A stretch of DNA of 58,724 nt from CAYQQU01 sp964419545. GTDB lineage: Bacteria; Bacteroidota; Bacteroidia; Chitinophagales; Saprospiraceae. The DNA lies in NCBI GenBank assembly GCA_964419545.1, contig CAYQQU010000036.1:1-58724 (forward strand), read 5' to 3'. The notes under the pieces are model-generated. The model was not told the DNA's origin. It searched no databases and saw only the letters and a program-made list of their open reading frames with translations. The position numbers and the translations under genes were made by a program. This document shows positions 38,464 through 46,572 of the stretch, one piece after another; positions within the stretch are counted from its first letter, which is position 1; every line of letters starts with the position of its first letter.

Positions 38464-40185
38464 TTAATCTTCCTCCGTTTTCCGGTATTTGACCTGCCCA
38501 CCGACCATGGTCATCAGTACCTCGGTCTGCAGTATTTCCGCCTCGCTGCACGTCAGGAGATCATTCGACAGCACGACGATGTCGGCCAGCTTGCCGGCTT
38601 CCAACGATCCTTTGCTCGATTCCTCGAAAGCGGCGTAGGCGTTGGCCAGCGTGTAGGAATGGACGGCTTCGGCGCGGGTCATGGCCTGTTCCGGAAAAAA
38701 GGACAGGCCGCTGTCGGCGCGCTTGCGGGTAACGCTGGCGTAAAAACAGGGGATGGGATCGACCTCCTCCACCGGGGCGTCGGTACCGTTGGTGACCACG
38801 GCGCCCGCGTCGAGCAACGAACGCCAGGGATAGGCGCCGTAACGGGCGCGTTCTTCGCCGAGGCGCTTCACTACAAAAGGTGCATCGGAAGTACAATGGA
38901 TGCCCTGCATGGAAGCGATGACGCCCATTTCGGCGAAGCGGGGAATATCGGCGGTATCCAGATGCTGAGCGTGTTCAATGCGCCAGCGCAGGTCTTCGGC
39001 TTCTGAGGACGCCCCCATGGCTTCGGCGAAAATATCCAGCACCTCGCGATTGGCGCGGTCGCCGATGGCGTGTACGCACATTTGCATGCCCCGCTCCCTG
39101 GCGAGTCGGGCGATATTGCGCACCTCCGTCAGCTGCACGGTATTCTGACCGTAAAATCCGGCTTTGTCTTCATATGGCTCCAGGAGCCAGGCGCCGAAAG
39201 CGCCCAGGGCGCCGTCGACAGCCGATTTGATGGCCCGGCAGGTGAAAAACTGACCGCCTTCACCGATCACCGGAAAATCCTGGAGCTGTCCTTTCATCAC
39301 GTCGTACGGCTGCCGCACCATGACCCACAGCCGCAGGTCGAGCTCACCGGCGGCAGCCAACTCGCGGTACCATTCGATCTCCTGCAGCGAGGTGCCGGCA
39401 TCCTGAAAGGAGGTGACGCCCTTGGCCAGGCATGCTTCCTGGGCCACCTCGTTGCCTTCCAGCCATTGTGCTTTGCGTTGTTCGGGAGGCAGCGTAGCGA
39501 GGTAGTCCTGATATACATCCATGATCAGGTGCATGGCCGTTTCCTCAAAGACGCCGACGGCTTTGCCTTCGGCATCCCGCACGACTTCGCCACCGCTCGG
39601 ATCGGGCGTTTCGGAGGTGATCCCCGCCAGCTCCATAGCCTTGGCGTTAGCGAATAGCGAGTGCCCGGAAGCATGCCGCAGCACCACCGGGTTATCCGGC
39701 GACACGGCGCTCAGCGCGTAGTGGTAGGGATAACCCAATACCTGAGGATTAGGCGTTTCGGTCCATTTTTCCTGATGCCAGCCACGGCCGGTGATCCATT
39801 CTCCGGGTTGCATCTCGGCGACGCGTTCGGCAACCATTTGCACCACTTCATCCCAGCTTTTGACGCCCAGGAAGTTGAGGTTGATGAGGCTGGCCCCCAG
39901 GCCCGCAAAGTGGCCGTGCCCTTCGATGAACCCCGGCATGGCGAAGGCGCCTTCCAGATCAATTACCCGGGTGTCTGCGCCGCGGTACCGGTCTACGGAA
40001 GCAGCGTCGCCGACGGCCACGATCTTTCCGTCGCGCACCGCCAGGGCTTCCGCCCTGGGCTGTTCCGGATTGACGGTATAAAAATTGCCGTTCAACAACA
40101 GCAGGTCAGCCGGTGCTTCCGGCGCCGGCCTCTGGCAGGCAAAAGATAAACCAAGCACCAGCATAAAACACAACAACGATCGCAT
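38464..40185 (-). CDS. Amidohydrolase lipoprotein (YtcJ-like, Amidohydro_3)
   Basis: 573 residues. The N-terminus is a lipoprotein signal with lipobox LSFAC (Cys17), so it is probably membrane-anchored outside the cytoplasm. The rest is a metal-dependent amidohydrolase of the YtcJ type: strand ADLLLLNGNFYTV, the metal-binding GHGHF motif (about residues 93-97), SGHSLFANAKAM, VDGALGAFGAWL, HAIGDRAN, HAQHL, and NGTDAPVEEVDP near the C-terminus, all typical positions for this family. The substrate is not known; related proteins hydrolyse N-acyl or cyclic amides. It is divergent from the acylphosphatase operon across a 355-bp region. A near-match to the -7 box (TATTTTG) lies just upstream of its start. 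Confidence 0.88.
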   Translation of the reverse strand: MRSLLCFMLVLGLSFACQRPAPEAPADLLLLNGNFYTVNPEQPRAEALAVRDGKIVAVGDAASVDRYRGADTRVIDLEGAFAMPGFIEGHGHFAGLGASLINLNFLGVKSWDEVVQMVAERVAEMQPGEWITGRGWHQEKWTETPNPQVLGYPYHYALSAVSPDNPVVLRHASGHSLFANAKAMELAGITSETPDPSGGEVVRDAEGKAVGVFEETAMHLIMDVYQDYLATLPPEQRKAQWLEGNEVAQEACLAKGVTSFQDAGTSLQEIEWYRELAAAGELDLRLWVMVRQPYDVMKGQLQDFPVIGEGGQFFTCRAIKSAVDGALGAFGAWLLEPYEDKAGFYGQNTVQLTEVRNIARLARERGMQMCVHAIGDRANREVLDIFAEAMGASSEAEDLRWRIEHAQHLDTADIPRFAEMGVIASMQGIHCTSDAPFVVKRLGEERARYGAYPWRSLLDAGAVVTNGTDAPVEEVDPIPCFYASVTRKRADSGLSFFPEQAMTRAEAVHSYTLANAYAAFEESSKGSLEAGKLADIVVLSNDLLTCSEAEILQTEVLMTMVGGQVKYRKTEED

Positions 40186-40540
40186 AGCAGTAATTTGATT
40201 GACGATTTTCGCAAAATAGCCGTTCGATAAAGCTAAAAAAATGTTCGTTTTCCGAAAAAAATAATTCCAGTGCAGCGCCAGGGGATTGCCTGCGTACTGA
40301 AGTTCCCTTATATTTGTCCGGAATGCACAAGAGAAGAGCTAGCCAGCTTTTTCCGTCACCTCTCGCCCAAAGTGTGCGTAATATCAGTACTTTATCAGTG
40401 TAATACCCCACAAACCCATACGCTGTTCTACGGTCTTTTCAGATTCGGCGCAGCCGTGTAATCCCTTTCACGCCAGGCCGGCATTATTGACATTCACGCC
40501 TGCTGCTCGCCGCGGCAGGGTGCAAAAGGGTAAAACATTC
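40186..40540. other. 355-bp divergent promoter region
   Basis: Separates the minus-strand amidohydrolase gene from the plus-strand acylphosphatase operon. It contains the plus-strand promoter at 40286-40316 and a weaker minus-strand box near 40220. No protein-like frame was found. Confidence 0.5.
40286..40316 (+). promoter_or_regulatory. Bacteroidota-type promoter of the acylphosphatase-GNAT operon
   Basis: TTG at 40286-40288, a 20-bp spacer, and TATATTTG at 40309-40316, a full match to TAnnTTTG. The predicted leader is about 220 bases. Confidence 0.55.
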
Positions 40541-40813
40541 ATGCAAAAACACTATTCTATAACCGTCACCGGAACGGTGCAAGGGGTTTGGTACCGCGCT
40601 TCCACCCAACGCCAGGCCGAAGAACTGGGCCTGAAAGGTTTTGTCCGCAATCAGCCCGACGGCAGTGTTTACCTGGAAGCGGAAGGAGACGAAAACGCGC
40701 TGGAGACGCTGGTGACCTGGTGCTGGGAAGGCCCTCCCCGCGCGGAAGTCGACCAGGTAACCGTGCGAGAAGAGAAATGGCGAGGCTTCTCCCATTTTGA
40801 AATACAGGGGTGA
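40541..40813 (+). CDS. acyP: Acylphosphatase
   Basis: 90 residues, the usual acylphosphatase length. It hydrolyses the carboxyl-phosphate bond of acyl phosphates in the cytoplasm. The signature loop GTVQGVWYR carries the phosphate-binding arginine at residue 19, and GFVRNQPDGSV carries the catalytic asparagine at residue 37. The start at 40541 (MQKHYSITVTG) gives the canonical N-terminal strand; the frame is open for 18 codons upstream but that stretch is not conserved-looking. Its stop (40811-40813) is one base before the start of the acetyltransferase gene at 40815, so the pair is translationally coupled. Confidence 0.95.
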   Translation: MQKHYSITVTGTVQGVWYRASTQRQAEELGLKGFVRNQPDGSVYLEAEGDENALETLVTWCWEGPPRAEVDQVTVREEKWRGFSHFEIQG

Positions 40814-40814
40814 T

Positions 40815-41273
40815 ATGATCACGGCAACGATCCGCTCCGGGCAGGTCGGCGACCTGCCCGCAGTTCACCGACTGGTGCGGGAACTGGCGATATACGAAAA
40901 AGCGGAGGCTGAGTTCGTCGCCTCGATCGCAGATTACCGGCGCAATTTTGACGATGGCGTGTTCGACCTGCTGATAGCGGAGGTGGATGACGATGTGGTC
41001 GGGATGGCCTTGTTCTACCTGGCCTACTCTACCTGGAAAGGCCGCATGATGTATCTGGAGGATTTTGTTATTTCCGCTCCCTGGCGCCGGCGTGGTGTCG
41101 GACGGCAGTTGTTCGAAGGTTTTTTGCAGGAAGCCCGCCGCCGGAAGTGCCGGCTGGTAAAATGGCAGGTGCTCGACTGGAACGAACCAGCCCTGGCTTT
41201 TTATCAAAAACACGGCGCCACTATCGAAACAGAATGGTGGAACGGCAAAATCATTTTCGAGACAGAGGTGTGA
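40815..41273 (+). CDS. GNAT acetyltransferase, spermidine/thialysine N-acetyltransferase (SAT1)-like
   Basis: 152 residues. The acetyl-CoA motif A is clear: YLEDFVISAPWRRRGVGRQLF, with the RRxGxG pyrophosphate loop at about residues 95-100. The segment LDWNEPALAFYQKHGA closely follows the equivalent part of eukaryotic SSAT/SAT1-type enzymes (AEWNEPSINFY type), suggesting a small polyamine or amino-acid-like amine substrate. The ATG at 40815 comes one base after the acylphosphatase stop, so the genes form one operon. The substrate is not determined by sequence alone. Confidence 0.88.
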   Translation: MITATIRSGQVGDLPAVHRLVRELAIYEKAEAEFVASIADYRRNFDDGVFDLLIAEVDDDVVGMALFYLAYSTWKGRMMYLEDFVISAPWRRRGVGRQLFEGFLQEARRRKCRLVKWQVLDWNEPALAFYQKHGATIETEWWNGKIIFETEV

Positions 41274-41402
41274 ATTGAGGAAAGCAGGTTTATGTATTAG
41301 ATTAATTTGTAATTACCGAAATATCTTAATACCTTTATCGCTGCTTGGTTGTGCTTTTTCGACAACCTTTGACGCGCTTGTTCAAACTGCATTCAAAGTA
41401 TT

Positions 41403-41480
41403 TTGACATAAGTCATACTTAGAGATAATATAGTGTTTCATAGTGTGAGGGGTAACCGCTTCGGTGGTTGCTCCTTTTTT
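41403..41480 (+). ncRNA. Possible short RNA: sigma70-like promoter followed by an intrinsic terminator
   Basis: TTGACA at 41403-41408, a 17-base spacer, and TAATAT at 41426-41431 form a classical sigma70 promoter. About 10 bases beyond the likely start lies a strong terminator at 41449-41480. The predicted transcript is only about 40-50 bases, mostly the terminator hairpin. No peptide is obvious. It may instead just be the terminator of the upstream operon with a chance promoter match. Confidence 0.3.
41449..41480 (+). terminator. Rho-independent terminator with TTCG tetraloop
   Basis: An 11-bp stem (41449-41459 with 41464-41474, including G-T pairs), TTCG loop and six T residues. It lies about 175 bp after the acetyltransferase stop and just before the convergent prenyl synthase gene. 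Confidence 0.85.
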
Positions 41481-41508
41481 GCACCTTCCCAAGCATAGCG
41501 GAAGGATC

Positions 41509-42516
41509 TCAGACTTCCCGGATCACCAGTTTATCAGCAATTTCCAATAAGGGTTCCAGCTTTTCGGCGGGCGCACCTACGCCTTCCAGAGCGGTAAGCG
41601 CCTGGTTTCGGTAGTATTCCTGCGTTTCGGCGGCGAGCTGCGGGATGCCGAGTTCCCGAAAAAGGCGGGTAACCGCTTCGATTTTGGCGGTCTCGTCCGG
41701 AGCCGGCTGTGTATACCAGCGCTTGATCGCGCGGGCGGTTTCCGGATCGGCCGCCTCCAGGGCTTTGAGAACCAGGAACGTTTTTTTATTTTGTACGATA
41801 TCCCCCCCCACTTTTTTCCCGAATTTTTCCGGGTCGCCGAAAGTGTCCAGCAAATCATCCTGAAGTTGAAAAGCGATGCCCATATAACGACCGAAGCGGG
41901 CGACCTTTCGGGTTGCTTCGGGCCCGGCGCCGGCGGCGATAGCGCCGAGTTCCATGCTTCCGCCGAGCAGCGCGGCTGTCTTCAGCTCGATCATGCGCAG
42001 GTAAGCGTCGATGGCGACATCGAAACGGTCTTCGAAGTCGATGTCCAGTTGCTGCCCTTCGCAAACCTCCGTGGCTACCCGGTTAAAAGCGCGGACGAGC
42101 GCAGGGGTGCGGGACGGGTCGTCGAACTGCATCAAAAATCGGTAGGCGTAAATGAGCATCACGTCGCCCGTCAGGATCGCGGTATTTACGCTATACCGTT
42201 CGTGTACGCTGGGTTGACCGCGCCGCAGCGGGGCGTCGTCCATGATGTCGTCGTGGACTAGGCTGAAATTGTGGAAGATCTCGATGGCGTGGGCTACCGG
42301 CAATACGCGGCTTAGGTCGTCCCGGAACAAGCGGTAGCTGAGCATGGCCATGACCGGTCGCAGCCGCTTGCCGCCGACGTTCATGATGTAGTCCGCCGGT
42401 TCGTAGAGCCCCAGCGGTTCTTTGCCGAACGGATGGGCAGCCATGTATTCATGGAGCATTCTTTGCATTTGCGCGAGCATAGTGGTAGCTTTATTGACAC
42501 CTGAGTATTTCTTCAT
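41509..42516 (-). CDS. Polyprenyl (geranylgeranyl/farnesyl-type) diphosphate synthase
   Basis: 335 residues, a trans-prenyltransferase that condenses isopentenyl diphosphate with an allylic diphosphate in the cytoplasm. Motifs: GKRLRP (49-54); first Asp-rich motif DDIMD at 89-93 followed by RRG; ELKTA (177-181); second Asp-rich motif DDLLD at 220-224; GKKVGGDI and KKT after it. The absence of a two-residue insertion in the first Asp-rich motif is typical of Bacteroidota GGPP/polyprenyl synthases, but chain length cannot be fixed from this. It is transcribed alone on the minus strand, divergent from the response regulator gene. Confidence 0.9.
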   Translation of the reverse strand: MKKYSGVNKATTMLAQMQRMLHEYMAAHPFGKEPLGLYEPADYIMNVGGKRLRPVMAMLSYRLFRDDLSRVLPVAHAIEIFHNFSLVHDDIMDDAPLRRGQPSVHERYSVNTAILTGDVMLIYAYRFLMQFDDPSRTPALVRAFNRVATEVCEGQQLDIDFEDRFDVAIDAYLRMIELKTAALLGGSMELGAIAAGAGPEATRKVARFGRYMGIAFQLQDDLLDTFGDPEKFGKKVGGDIVQNKKTFLVLKALEAADPETARAIKRWYTQPAPDETAKIEAVTRLFRELGIPQLAAETQEYYRNQALTALEGVGAPAEKLEPLLEIADKLVIREV

Positions 42517-42581
42517 GCGAAGATAGACCTATTCCCCAAAGCACAAAACGCACAAAAGTGTGCGAAGGAAGAGAAAAGATT

Positions 42582-42589
42582 TATTTTTG
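42582..42589 (+). promoter_or_regulatory. -7 box upstream of the response-regulator gene
   Basis: TATTTTTG matches TAnnTTTG exactly and lies 32 bp before the ATG at 42621. The -33 element is weak. Confidence 0.4.
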
Positions 42590-42620
42590 GCGTAATTTTA
42601 CAATCACATACTTTTTTTGG

Positions 42621-43067
42621 ATGATCAAACCCAAGAATTCGGTAAACATCCTGTTAATCGAGGATAATCCCGGCGATGTCAGATTGACGCAGGAGGCCTT
42701 CCGGGAATGCAGTCCCGATATCCATTTGGATGTGGTCATGGACGGTGAAGAAGCACTAAGTTACCTGAGACGAGAAGAAGGCTACCAGGACCGCCCCCTG
42801 CCCAACCTCATTCTTCTGGACCTGAATCTGCCTAAATGGAACGGGAAAGACGTCCTGAAAGCCATTAAAAGCGACGGTCAGCTCTGCCATATTCCCGTCG
42901 TGGTCCTGACGACCTCCACGGCCGAACAGGATATTCGACAGAGCTACCAGCTACACGCCAACTGTTACCTGAACAAACCGGTCGACTTTGACCAGTTTTT
43001 CGAGGTAATTAAGAGAATTGAAATGTTTTGGGTCTACACAGCGGTACTGCCCTCCGCCTCTGAGTAA
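42621..43067 (+). CDS. Single-domain response regulator (Rcp1-like receiver)
   Basis: 148 residues consisting of one CheY-like receiver domain with no output domain. The acidic pair is in LLIEDNPGD (about 14-15), the phosphoacceptor Asp67 in LILLDLNLP, the switch Thr in VVLTTS (97-99) and Lys119 in YLNKPVD. The insertion after the third helix (REEGYQDRPLP) and the LNLPKWNGKDVL segment are typical of Rcp1-type regulators paired with phytochrome or PAS kinases. The start at 42621 (MIKPKNSVNILL) is preferred over the longer open frame. It precedes a REC-PAS-kinase-like-REC protein by 140 bp on the same strand, a likely functional partner. Confidence 0.92.
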   Translation: MIKPKNSVNILLIEDNPGDVRLTQEAFRECSPDIHLDVVMDGEEALSYLRREEGYQDRPLPNLILLDLNLPKWNGKDVLKAIKSDGQLCHIPVVVLTTSTAEQDIRQSYQLHANCYLNKPVDFDQFFEVIKRIEMFWVYTAVLPSASE

Positions 43068-43207
43068 GCCCCTCAATCTGGTGAACCCAATCTCTGCGGC
43101 GTTTCTCCCCGGCGCCGAGAGAACAAGAACAAATAAATTCAAAAACTACTGTCAGCGGGCTACCTCCCCTCAGTATTCCGCTCCCCTTACAAACTGCTAT
43201 CGGTCCC

Positions 43208-45124
43208 ATGGCTTACAACATCTTAGTGATAGAAGACAACCCTGCGGATGCAGCGCTGATAAAAATTTACCTGGAGGACTCCAACCTGAACCACAAAATT
43301 CACCACACGGAATCCTTGGGGGAAGGGCTGGATATCATCCAAAAAAAGGAAATTGACCTGGTCCTGCTCGACTTGTCGCTCAACGACAGCATCGGCTTCA
43401 ATACCCTGAAGTCGTACATGGAACGGGAAACCGATACCCCGGTGATCGTCATGACCGGCATGAACAGCGAGATCGTCGGCATCCAATCGGTGCGCGCCGG
43501 CGCTCAGGACTTCCTGGTCAAAGGCGAGTTCGACCAGCGCTCTCTGGTGCGCTCCATCCGCTATTCGCTCCAGCGCTTTCAAACACAGGCTAAGCTGCGC
43601 AAAGCGGCCAAAGAGCTGACCATTAAAGAAAAACGCAATCAGGAATTTCAGAAGATCACCCGCATCGGCCACTGGGAAATGGACCTGGTGTCCAGCTCCA
43701 TGAAGTGGAACGAAGAAATGTACCGCATCTTCGGCTACCAATCGACCGTCTTTTCACCGACGCTGACCGACTACCTGAGTTTCGTACACCTCGAGGATCG
43801 CCAGCGCATCCAGGACTTTTTCCAGGAGGCGTCGTTTCAGGACGGCCAGGTGCACCACACCAAGCACCGCATCATCGTGAACCCCGGAAAACCGCGCCTG
43901 CTCTCGCTGCAGGCAAAAGCCAAAAAAGACGAGTTCTCGGAAAAGATCGTCCTGATCGGCAGCGTCCAGGATATTACCGAACAGCAAAAAGAAGACGAGG
44001 AGCCCCAACCCTCCGCCGCCCAGCCGGCCGCGCCCCAGGAAAAGCTCTTGATGGGAATGACGATGCGGCTCCTGAAACCGATCCATACCAGCCTCCACCT
44101 GCTCAACCTGCTCGACACCAGCCAGATACCTTATGACCAGCGCGAGATCATCGAAAGCCTGAAACTTTCCGTCGATGAGCTGTTTTCGGCCGCCAATAAC
44201 CTGGCCAACCTGAACCTCCTGCAAGACCCTTCCTTCCAACCCAATCTTTCCGGCGTCGTCAACCTGCGGGAGCTGCTGCAAAATATCGAACTGGTCTTCA
44301 AAAACAGTGAAGACAGCCAGTTCAGGATCAAAAAGGGAAAGCACCTCCCGGAAAAGGTCCGGACCGACCCCTTCCTCCTGGCCCTCCTCCTCAACAGCCT
44401 GGCCAATTGCGGCCTGCGCCACGACCACAAGGAGATGCGCTCCACTCTCGCCATTGACAGCCTGGAGGAAGACGGCAAAAGCTTTCTCACCCTGACCCTC
44501 GAACAAGTGAACTGCCCCATCAAACCCGAGGAGCTGAACGCCATGCTGTCGCAAAACAACCTGCAGGTCGAACAACTCGACGCCAGCCGGCCGGAAGAGC
44601 TGCTGCACCTTACCCTGTCGGCCGCCCAGATCATCAAAGACAAACTGGGCGGCGCCATCGAAGGCAACTTCCAGGCGGGCAAAACCAAAGGCCTTTCGAT
44701 CCGCCTGCCCATCGGCCGCCTGAGCCCCAGCCTGAGCCCCGAAGAAACCGAAGGTCTGCAACGCTCCATTCGCATCCTGCTCGTGGAAGACAATTCCATG
44801 AACCGCATCGCCATCCGACGCAGCCTCACCAACCACGCCCCGAATATCCGGGTAGACGTGGCTGAAAACGGACTGGCCGGCCTCCAACACTTCCAGAAAT
44901 ATGAATACGACCTCATCCTCATGGACCTCGACATGCCGGTGATGGACGGCAATAAAGCCGCTATCCGCATCCGCACCATGAGTAATGTTCCCATCTTCGC
45001 CCTCACGACCGAAGCTTCCAAACAGGAAGAGGAAAACTGCTACGCCGCCGGATTCAACGAATACCTGCTGAAACCGCCGAAAGTGGACGACCTGCTGAAC
45101 CGGATTAAAAAATATGTGGAGTGA
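43208..45124 (+). CDS. REC-PAS-degenerate histidine kinase-REC signalling protein
   Basis: 638 residues. Approximate layout: receiver 1-122 (Asp55, Thr83, Lys105 intact); coiled linker; PAS fold 140-260 (WEMDLVSSSMKWNEEMYRIFGY, DITEQQ); kinase-like core 280-510; receiver 518-638 (LLVEDNSMNRIA, Asp573 in LMDLDMPVMDG, Lys in LLKPP). The kinase core is recognisable but degenerate: where active kinases have MSHExRTP this has MTMRLLKP, so the phosphoacceptor His is Met286; the N-box is LLNSLANCGLRH, and the DxGxG ADP-binding motif is missing. GGAIEGNFQAGKTKGLSIRLP still matches the G2/G3 end. It therefore probably acts as a pseudokinase scaffold or phospho-Asp-controlled adaptor. It follows an Rcp1-like regulator gene. 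Confidence 0.85.
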   Translation: MAYNILVIEDNPADAALIKIYLEDSNLNHKIHHTESLGEGLDIIQKKEIDLVLLDLSLNDSIGFNTLKSYMERETDTPVIVMTGMNSEIVGIQSVRAGAQDFLVKGEFDQRSLVRSIRYSLQRFQTQAKLRKAAKELTIKEKRNQEFQKITRIGHWEMDLVSSSMKWNEEMYRIFGYQSTVFSPTLTDYLSFVHLEDRQRIQDFFQEASFQDGQVHHTKHRIIVNPGKPRLLSLQAKAKKDEFSEKIVLIGSVQDITEQQKEDEEPQPSAAQPAAPQEKLLMGMTMRLLKPIHTSLHLLNLLDTSQIPYDQREIIESLKLSVDELFSAANNLANLNLLQDPSFQPNLSGVVNLRELLQNIELVFKNSEDSQFRIKKGKHLPEKVRTDPFLLALLLNSLANCGLRHDHKEMRSTLAIDSLEEDGKSFLTLTLEQVNCPIKPEELNAMLSQNNLQVEQLDASRPEELLHLTLSAAQIIKDKLGGAIEGNFQAGKTKGLSIRLPIGRLSPSLSPEETEGLQRSIRILLVEDNSMNRIAIRRSLTNHAPNIRVDVAENGLAGLQHFQKYEYDLILMDLDMPVMDGNKAAIRIRTMSNVPIFALTTEASKQEEENCYAAGFNEYLLKPPKVDDLLNRIKKYVE

Positions 45125-45163
45125 GAGAAGGGCTGCCTCAACCTCAACCTAAACCCCCCACCC

Positions 45164-45171
45164 TAATTTTG
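45164..45171 (+). promoter_or_regulatory. -7 box upstream of the YpdA-like gene
   Basis: TAATTTTG matches TAnnTTTG, 30 bp before the ATG at 45201. The -33 element is weak. Confidence 0.35.
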
Positions 45172-45200
45172 CGTTTTTTTTGAAAAACAACCCAACCATC

Positions 45201-46172
45201 ATGCAGCGTCACGACCTCGTCATCATCGGCGGCGGCCCCACCGGTTTGAACTGTGCGATCTCCGCCGCCCGGGCCGGCCTCGATTACATCGTCCTGGAAA
45301 AGGGCGTGCTGGCCAACTCGATCTATCGCTTCCCAACGAATATGACTTTCTTTTCCACCTCCAAGCGACTGGAGGTCGGCAGCGTCCCCTTTATCTCTCA
45401 CGGGGAAAAGCCGATGCGCGCCGAAGCCCTCGAGTACTATCGGCGGCTGCGCGAGCAGTTCGACCTCAAGGTCCATACCTACGAACCCGTAGAAAAGATG
45501 GAGCGCACCGAAACGGGCGCCTACCGCATCACCTCCGCCCGGGACGTCTACGAAGCGCCCTACGTCGTGGTGGCCACCGGCTTCTACGATACGCCCCGCC
45601 TGATGAACGTACCCGGCGAAGACCTGCCCAAGGTGCAGCATTACTACAACGATCCGCATCCCTACGTGGGGCAAAAAGTGCTGGTGGTGGGCGCCGCCAA
45701 CTCGGCCTGTGACGTGGCCCTGGAAACCTGGCAAAAGGGCGCCGAGGTAAGCATGGTGATCCGCGGCGACGGCGTCAATCCCCGCGTCAAATACTGGATC
45801 AAACCCAATATCGAGAACCGCATCAAAGAAGGCAGCATCAAAGCGTATTTCCATTCGACCGTACGGGAGATCCGGCCCCGCGAGGTGGTGATCAACACGC
45901 CCGACGGAGCGGTGACCATCGAGAATGACTTCGTGCTCGCCATGACCGGCTACCAGCCCAACTTCGACTTCCTGAACCGCCTCGGCCTCGCTTTCGACGA
46001 AGCCTGCGACCGCATCCCCGAACACGATCCCGAAACGCTGGAGACTAACCTGCCGGGCGTCTTCCTGGCCGGCGTCGTCTGCGGCGGCATGCAGACCAGC
46101 AAGTTCTTCATCGAAAACACGCGCGACCACGGGGATATTATCGTGGAACAGATCCGGCAGGTGACGGCTTAG
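45201..46172 (+). CDS. ypdA: YpdA-family bacillithiol-disulfide reductase (FAD/NADPH)
   Basis: 323 residues. The FAD-binding motif GGGPTGLNCA follows the first strand (about 10-19), and the NADPH-binding motif VVGAANSACDVAL is at about 163-175. The family-typical stretch YRFPTNMTFFSTSKRLE and the C-terminal GVFLAGVVCGGMQTSKFFIENTR support YpdA/Bdr over generic thioredoxin reductase; no CxxC redox pair is present. It should reduce bacillithiol disulfide with NADPH in the cytoplasm. An ATG start at 45201 is preferred; a TTG 21 bases upstream is also in frame. The pathway gene bshB1 is in the same window but 44 kb away. Confidence 0.88.
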   Translation: MQRHDLVIIGGGPTGLNCAISAARAGLDYIVLEKGVLANSIYRFPTNMTFFSTSKRLEVGSVPFISHGEKPMRAEALEYYRRLREQFDLKVHTYEPVEKMERTETGAYRITSARDVYEAPYVVVATGFYDTPRLMNVPGEDLPKVQHYYNDPHPYVGQKVLVVGAANSACDVALETWQKGAEVSMVIRGDGVNPRVKYWIKPNIENRIKEGSIKAYFHSTVREIRPREVVINTPDGAVTIENDFVLAMTGYQPNFDFLNRLGLAFDEACDRIPEHDPETLETNLPGVFLAGVVCGGMQTSKFFIENTRDHGDIIVEQIRQVTA

Positions 46173-46242
46173 CCGGGGCGAGCCCATGGGAACCAAATCA
46201 AAAAAAATCTGGTTAGGTCTTTCGAATGCGTGGCAATTGTTT

Positions 46243-46250
46243 TACATTTG
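46243..46250 (+). promoter_or_regulatory. -7 box of the tRNA-Ala gene
   Basis: TACATTTG matches TAnnTTTG, about 40 bp upstream of the tRNA. Confidence 0.5.
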
Positions 46251-46289
46251 CACCGCTTTAAAAGTGAAGTAGTCAACGCATCAAATTTT

Positions 46290-46347
<58 letters not shown>

Positions 46348-46366
<19 letters not shown>

Positions 46367-46401
46367 TCCCAACCACCGGGCCGCCCATGGCGGCCTTTTT
46401 T
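46348..46401. repeat. 54-bp direct repeat, copy 1 (tRNA 3' end plus terminator)
   Basis: Covers the last 19 bases of tRNA-Ala and its terminator. It recurs without any difference at 46519-46572, 171 bp downstream. Confidence 0.95.
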
Positions 46402-46402
46402 T
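46379..46402 (+). terminator. Rho-independent terminator of tRNA-Ala
   Basis: 7-bp stem GGCCGCC/GGCGGCC, CAT loop, seven T residues, 12 bp after the tRNA CCA. Confidence 0.9.
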
Positions 46403-46518
46403 ATTTCGGGCCGGCGGCTCGAAGCCCGTTCGAAGCCGTCGGATCGGAATAAAAAAATTAGCTCGCAGAGCCGGTGGTTGGGGTGGTTAGCCCCCCCATT
46501 CCGGGATCACCGAACGGT

Positions 46519-46572
46519 AATCCCCTTACCTCCACCATCCCAACCACCGGGCCGCCCATGGCGGCCTTTTTT
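46519..46572. repeat. 54-bp direct repeat, copy 2 (orphan tRNA 3' end plus terminator)
   Basis: Identical to 46348-46401, but the sequence before it does not fold as a tRNA body. It contains a second terminator at 46550-46572. The last bases form part of the stop codon (46571-46573) of the convergent gene. Confidence 0.95.
46550..46572 (+). terminator. Duplicated rho-independent terminator
   Basis: Same 7-bp GC stem and CAT loop as the tRNA terminator, with six T residues. Confidence 0.8.

Noticed and set aside
43754..44890. 378-codon minus-strand open frame inside the REC-PAS-kinase-like gene
   Set aside because: GC-rich antisense frame; the plus-strand product has intact receivers and a PAS fold.
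45144..46196. 350-codon minus-strand open frame over ypdA
   Set aside because: Antisense shadow; the plus strand carries clear FAD and NADPH motifs.
46405..46518. Possible second tRNA between the duplicated terminators
   Set aside because: The sequence before the copied 3' end cannot form acceptor, D or anticodon arms.
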